DNA from: an uncultured Lachnospiraceae bacterium
Lineage (GTDB): Bacteria > Bacillota_A > Clostridia > Lachnospirales > Lachnospiraceae
Direction: 5' to 3'
NCBI GenBank assembly: GCA_951801245.1
Contig: CATOMC010000016.1
Coordinates: forward strand, 1-45,843
DNA: 45,843 nt
Of this stretch, positions 43,607-45,843 are shown in pieces. The notes under the pieces are model-generated. The model searched no databases. It saw only the letters and a list, made by a program, of their open reading frames with translations, and was not told the DNA's origin. Every line of letters begins with the position of its first letter. Within the stretch, counting starts at the first letter, position 1. The translations under genes were made by a program, and so were the position numbers.

Positions 43607-44118
43607 TCCCGTTCCTGCCCCATTTGTTTGATTGTTAGAAAAATCTGACAGAAACTGTCTGAATGTACGATAAGTACATTTGTTAGAATTTCTCTGATAG
43701 GTATAGATTATAAAATATTTTGTTATTTGTCAATTACTTTTTTACGGAATGTCAATCTATCATTGCAGTGTTGATTTCAACTCGGATTATCAATATTACT
43801 ATAATATTAGTTAATTCATCACTCTGACGCAGCCATTTAGGGTATTAAACCCGTAAAGAAGTCAACACCCCCGCTGCAATCAACGGGACATCAAACTTGC
43901 AACGCGACAGAGCAGCGGGGTATTGACCCTCGCGGGAATAAATTTGATTTTCCACCTTCATCAAGTCCAGTCCTCTACTTTGCATCAGGAAAGGCCTCCA
44001 TGCACATACATATGCGTATACATAATGCATATACACATTGACCCGTCTTCTATGCTATCCCGCTAGATGTAGATATAATCTGGCGTTTGATTGCTCTTAG
44101 GCCCTTATACCTTTTGCA
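43607..44118. other. Gene-free region with a structured repeat
   Basis: 512 AT-rich bases. At 43861-43935 a nested stem is visible: GTCAA...TTGAC outside and CCCCGCTGC (43869-43877) with GCAGCGGGG (43912-43920) inside, plus CCCG/CGGG further out. A 63-residue minus frame (43845-44036) crosses it but has no ribosome site. The fold rather than a protein seems to be the meaningful object, perhaps a multi-copy intergenic repeat or an RNA. Confidence 0.5.
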
Positions 44119-45363
44119 TCAGTCTCTCTTAAAAATATCTCTCGTATAAACCTTATCCGCAACATCATCAAGACATACATCATATCTATTAGCTATGATC
44201 ACATTGCTGATTGCCTTAAATTCTTCTAAATCATCAACAACTTTAGAACCAAAAAAGGTGGAACCTGCTTCTAGAGTTGGTTCATATACTATTACCGTTA
44301 CCCCTTTTGCCTTGATACGTTTCATGATTCCCTGAATAGAACTCTGACGGAAATTATCAGAGTTGCTCTTCATTGTAAGCCGATACACGCCAACTACACA
44401 CGACTTCTCATTCTCTGCTGAAAAGTCTCCTCTATTAAAGTAACCATAATAACCCGCCTTTTTTAACACCTGGTCAGCAATAAAATCTTTCCTTGTTCTA
44501 TTCGACTCTACAATGGCTTCTATCAGGTTTTCCGGCACATCCGCATAATTGGCTAGTAGCTGCTTTGTATCCTTGGGCAGACAATAACCCCCATATCCAA
44601 AGGAAGGATTATTGTAGCTTGTACCAATTCTCGGATCCAGACAGACACCATTAATAATCGCCTGGGTATCTAGTCCTTTTAACTCTGCATAGGTATCCAA
44701 TTCATTAAAATATGATACTCTTAACGCTAAGTATGTATTTGCAAATAGTTTTACAGCTTCCGCTTCTGTGGTACCCATAAACAATGTGTCTATATCTTCC
44801 TTGATTGCCCCTTCTTGAAGCAATGCTGCAAATTCATTTGAAGCTTTTACCAAACGTTCATCTTCCTGATCCAGGCCTACAATAATTCGGCTCGGATAAA
44901 GATTATCATACAGCGCCTTACTCTCACGTAGAAATTCAGGACTAAAAATAATATTCTTACTGCCTGTTTTCTCTCTGATAGATCGTGTAAACCCTACCGG
45001 GATCGTACTCTTGATGACCATAATTGCATTGGAATTATATTTCATGACGGAATTAATTACAGATTCCACGGCGCTTGTATCAAAATACTGTGTTTCAGAA
45101 TTATAATTAGTAGGCGCTGCAATGATGACAAAATCTGCAACAGAATATGCCTTTTCTGCGTCAAGTGTGGCCTCTAAATCCAGTTCTTTATTAGCCAGAT
45201 AGTCTTCAATATAATCATCCTGAATCGGAGATTTCAACTGATTGATCATTTCGACCTTATCGGGTAAAATGTCAACCGCATAAACTTTGTTATTTTGCGC
45301 TAGTAATACTGCTAAAGATAATCCAACATATCCTGTTCCCGCAATTGCTATCACTTTTTTCAT
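44119..45363 (-). CDS. ugd: UDP-glucose 6-dehydrogenase
   Basis: 414 residues from ATG 45363 (AAGGAAGAG upstream; the frame extends to 45468 only through nuclease debris). NAD-binding [15 protein letters not shown] at the N-terminus, [14 protein letters not shown], the substrate helix [22 protein letters not shown], and the catalytic Cys in [15 protein letters not shown]. It oxidises UDP-glucose to UDP-glucuronate for capsule or exopolysaccharide. The usual polysaccharide genes are not within the window; more may lie beyond. Confidence 0.92.
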   Translation of the reverse strand: MKKVIAIAGTGYVGLSLAVLLAQNNKVYAVDILPDKVEMINQLKSPIQDDYIEDYLANKELDLEATLDAEKAYSVADFVIIAAPTNYNSETQYFDTSAVESVINSVMKYNSNAIMVIKSTIPVGFTRSIREKTGSKNIIFSPEFLRESKALYDNLYPSRIIVGLDQEDERLVKASNEFAALLQEGAIKEDIDTLFMGTTEAEAVKLFANTYLALRVSYFNELDTYAELKGLDTQAIINGVCLDPRIGTSYNNPSFGYGGYCLPKDTKQLLANYADVPENLIEAIVESNRTRKDFIADQVLKKAGYYGYFNRGDFSAENEKSCVVGVYRLTMKSNSDNFRQSSIQGIMKRIKAKGVTVIVYEPTLEAGSTFFGSKVVDDLEEFKAISNVIIANRYDVCLDDVADKVYTRDIFKRD

Positions 45364-45408
45364 ATAATCACTCTTCCTTCTTAATCTAGTTTGTTTCCAT
45401 GATATATT

Positions 45409-45600
45409 TTTGCTTAAAGTTCTGCACTTTTTCATCAGTTTCCGGTATTCTTCCGCTAGACAAATCAAGAATCTTAGCGGTATATAGGGATTGTAGATAC
45501 TCTAACATTCATAGAGGTTTATCGTCAGAGCATGAAGCTTTGACCGGTCGTCTGTATCAGCAAGTGTTCCAAAACAGCCCTGACCGATATACTTTTCAAT
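45409..45600 (-). pseudogene. Fragment of an Rpn-type nuclease gene
   Basis: Translating back from 45600 gives DDRSKLHALTINLYEC, a stop, [25 protein letters not shown]. This matches the core LNLYEHQSTYNPNMPVRFLIYLAEEY of the gene at 42602, so it is a decayed copy with a stop codon right after the catalytic site. Confidence 0.75.
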
Positions 45601-45604
45601 TTAT

Positions 45605-45640
45605 GGCACACATTTGTTACTTGGCACACCTTAGTTACAA
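45605..45640. repeat. Tandem 18-bp direct repeat
   Basis: GGCACACATTTGTTACTT (45605-45622) is followed directly by GGCACACCTTAGTTACAA (45623-45640), 14 of 18 positions identical. Confidence 0.6.
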
Positions 45641-45706
45641 TGCAAATTCCTGAAACAACTTTTTCCGATATTCCTCATCTATTAACACACGATTTAAATC
45701 TTCCAT
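45635..45706 (-). pseudogene. Tiny relic with EEYRKK motif
   Basis: A 23-codon frame, MEDLNRVLIDEEYRKKLFQEFAL. The EEYRK string resembles the LAEEYRKL of Rpn-type nucleases, but there is no ribosome site. Probably part of the same debris. Confidence 0.25.
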
Positions 45707-45783
45707 ACGATTCAACGTAAGCGCAAAGTAATGGGGTGGATTTCATCCCCCTTTCAAAGATTATATAATGATTGTTAGGAAAC

Positions 45784-45839
45784 GCGAGCATTTTGCTCTA
45801 CCTTCAATGCTAGAGGCAAGCGTTTTACTCTGTCTTCAA
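45784..45839. repeat. Degenerate direct repeat at the right edge
   Basis: Two 24-bp units with a 32-bp period (45784-45807 and 45816-45839), 19 of 24 identical; they share GC.AGC.TTTT.CTCT and end CTTCAA. The array may continue past the window. Confidence 0.5.
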
Positions 45840-45843
45840 GGAG

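Noticed and set aside
43845..44036. 63-codon minus frame over the structured repeat
   Set aside because: It has no ribosome site and most of it is the stem-loop itself, so the repeat is the better explanation.

Overview
The window reads as chromosomal DNA from a low- to mid-GC Gram-positive anaerobe, most likely a gut Clostridium of the family Lachnospiraceae. Pointers are the infC-rpmI-rplT order with an AUU-started infC and a leader terminator, strong AGGAGG ribosome sites, several [4Fe-4S] proteins, a DUF6171 protein, a DUF1538/P-II pair, an oleate hydratase with its own TetR regulator, and GH51/GH43 arabinan enzymes. No rRNA, CRISPR array, intact insertion sequence or prophage was seen.

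Layout. 1-2170 is an AT-rich gene graveyard: a methyltransferase with the stump of a lost HTH domain, a frameshifted HAD phosphatase ending in a perfect 38-bp palindrome, and an acetyltransferase tail. 2175-4333 (minus) holds a thioredoxin lipoprotein, a tiny membrane CxxC protein and a membrane polyferredoxin, which together look like a transmembrane thiol-reducing unit. 4542-8043 carries a DJ-1-like protein, a DUF6171 protein and the arabinan pair GH51/GH43 behind one promoter with a perfect palindrome. 8152-15163 carries a glutamine-amidotransferase-like hydrolase, an Mbeg1-like hydrolase, a nucleoid-associated protein, an unusual response regulator, an AGCS alanine symporter and a MATE exporter. 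15258-19525 mixes live genes (Fe-S aldo/keto reductase, ZIP metal transporter, MmcQ) with two wrecked ones (a probable sigma/anti-sigma remnant and a chemoreceptor).

19738-23574 is a nitrogen block: DUF1538 transporter, tandem P-II-like protein and type I glutamine synthetase. 23774-28748 has a broken AlbA-type gene, oleate hydratase, TetR and an NSS symporter. 28961-30953 is a chemoreceptor with a long leader. 31046-36405 holds an rRNA/tRNA uracil methyltransferase, two small unknowns, tRNA-Pro(AGG), a degenerate GGDEF + intact EAL protein and the dipeptidase PepD. 36574-37994 is the translation operon infC-rpmI-rplT. From about 38000 to the right edge the DNA becomes accessory: mosaic repeats, a TPR membrane protein, a MITE-like element, two unknown multipass membrane proteins, a small membrane protein, Rpn-type nuclease genes and debris, and a UDP-glucose dehydrogenase.

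The best candidates for undescribed biology are the CxxC/TlpA/polyferredoxin unit (with a 7-1-7 inverted repeat shared with the Fe-S reductase), the membrane-protein island at 38425-42460, and the DUF1538/P-II/glnA neighbourhood. Functions are inferred from recognisable motifs only; no database search was possible.
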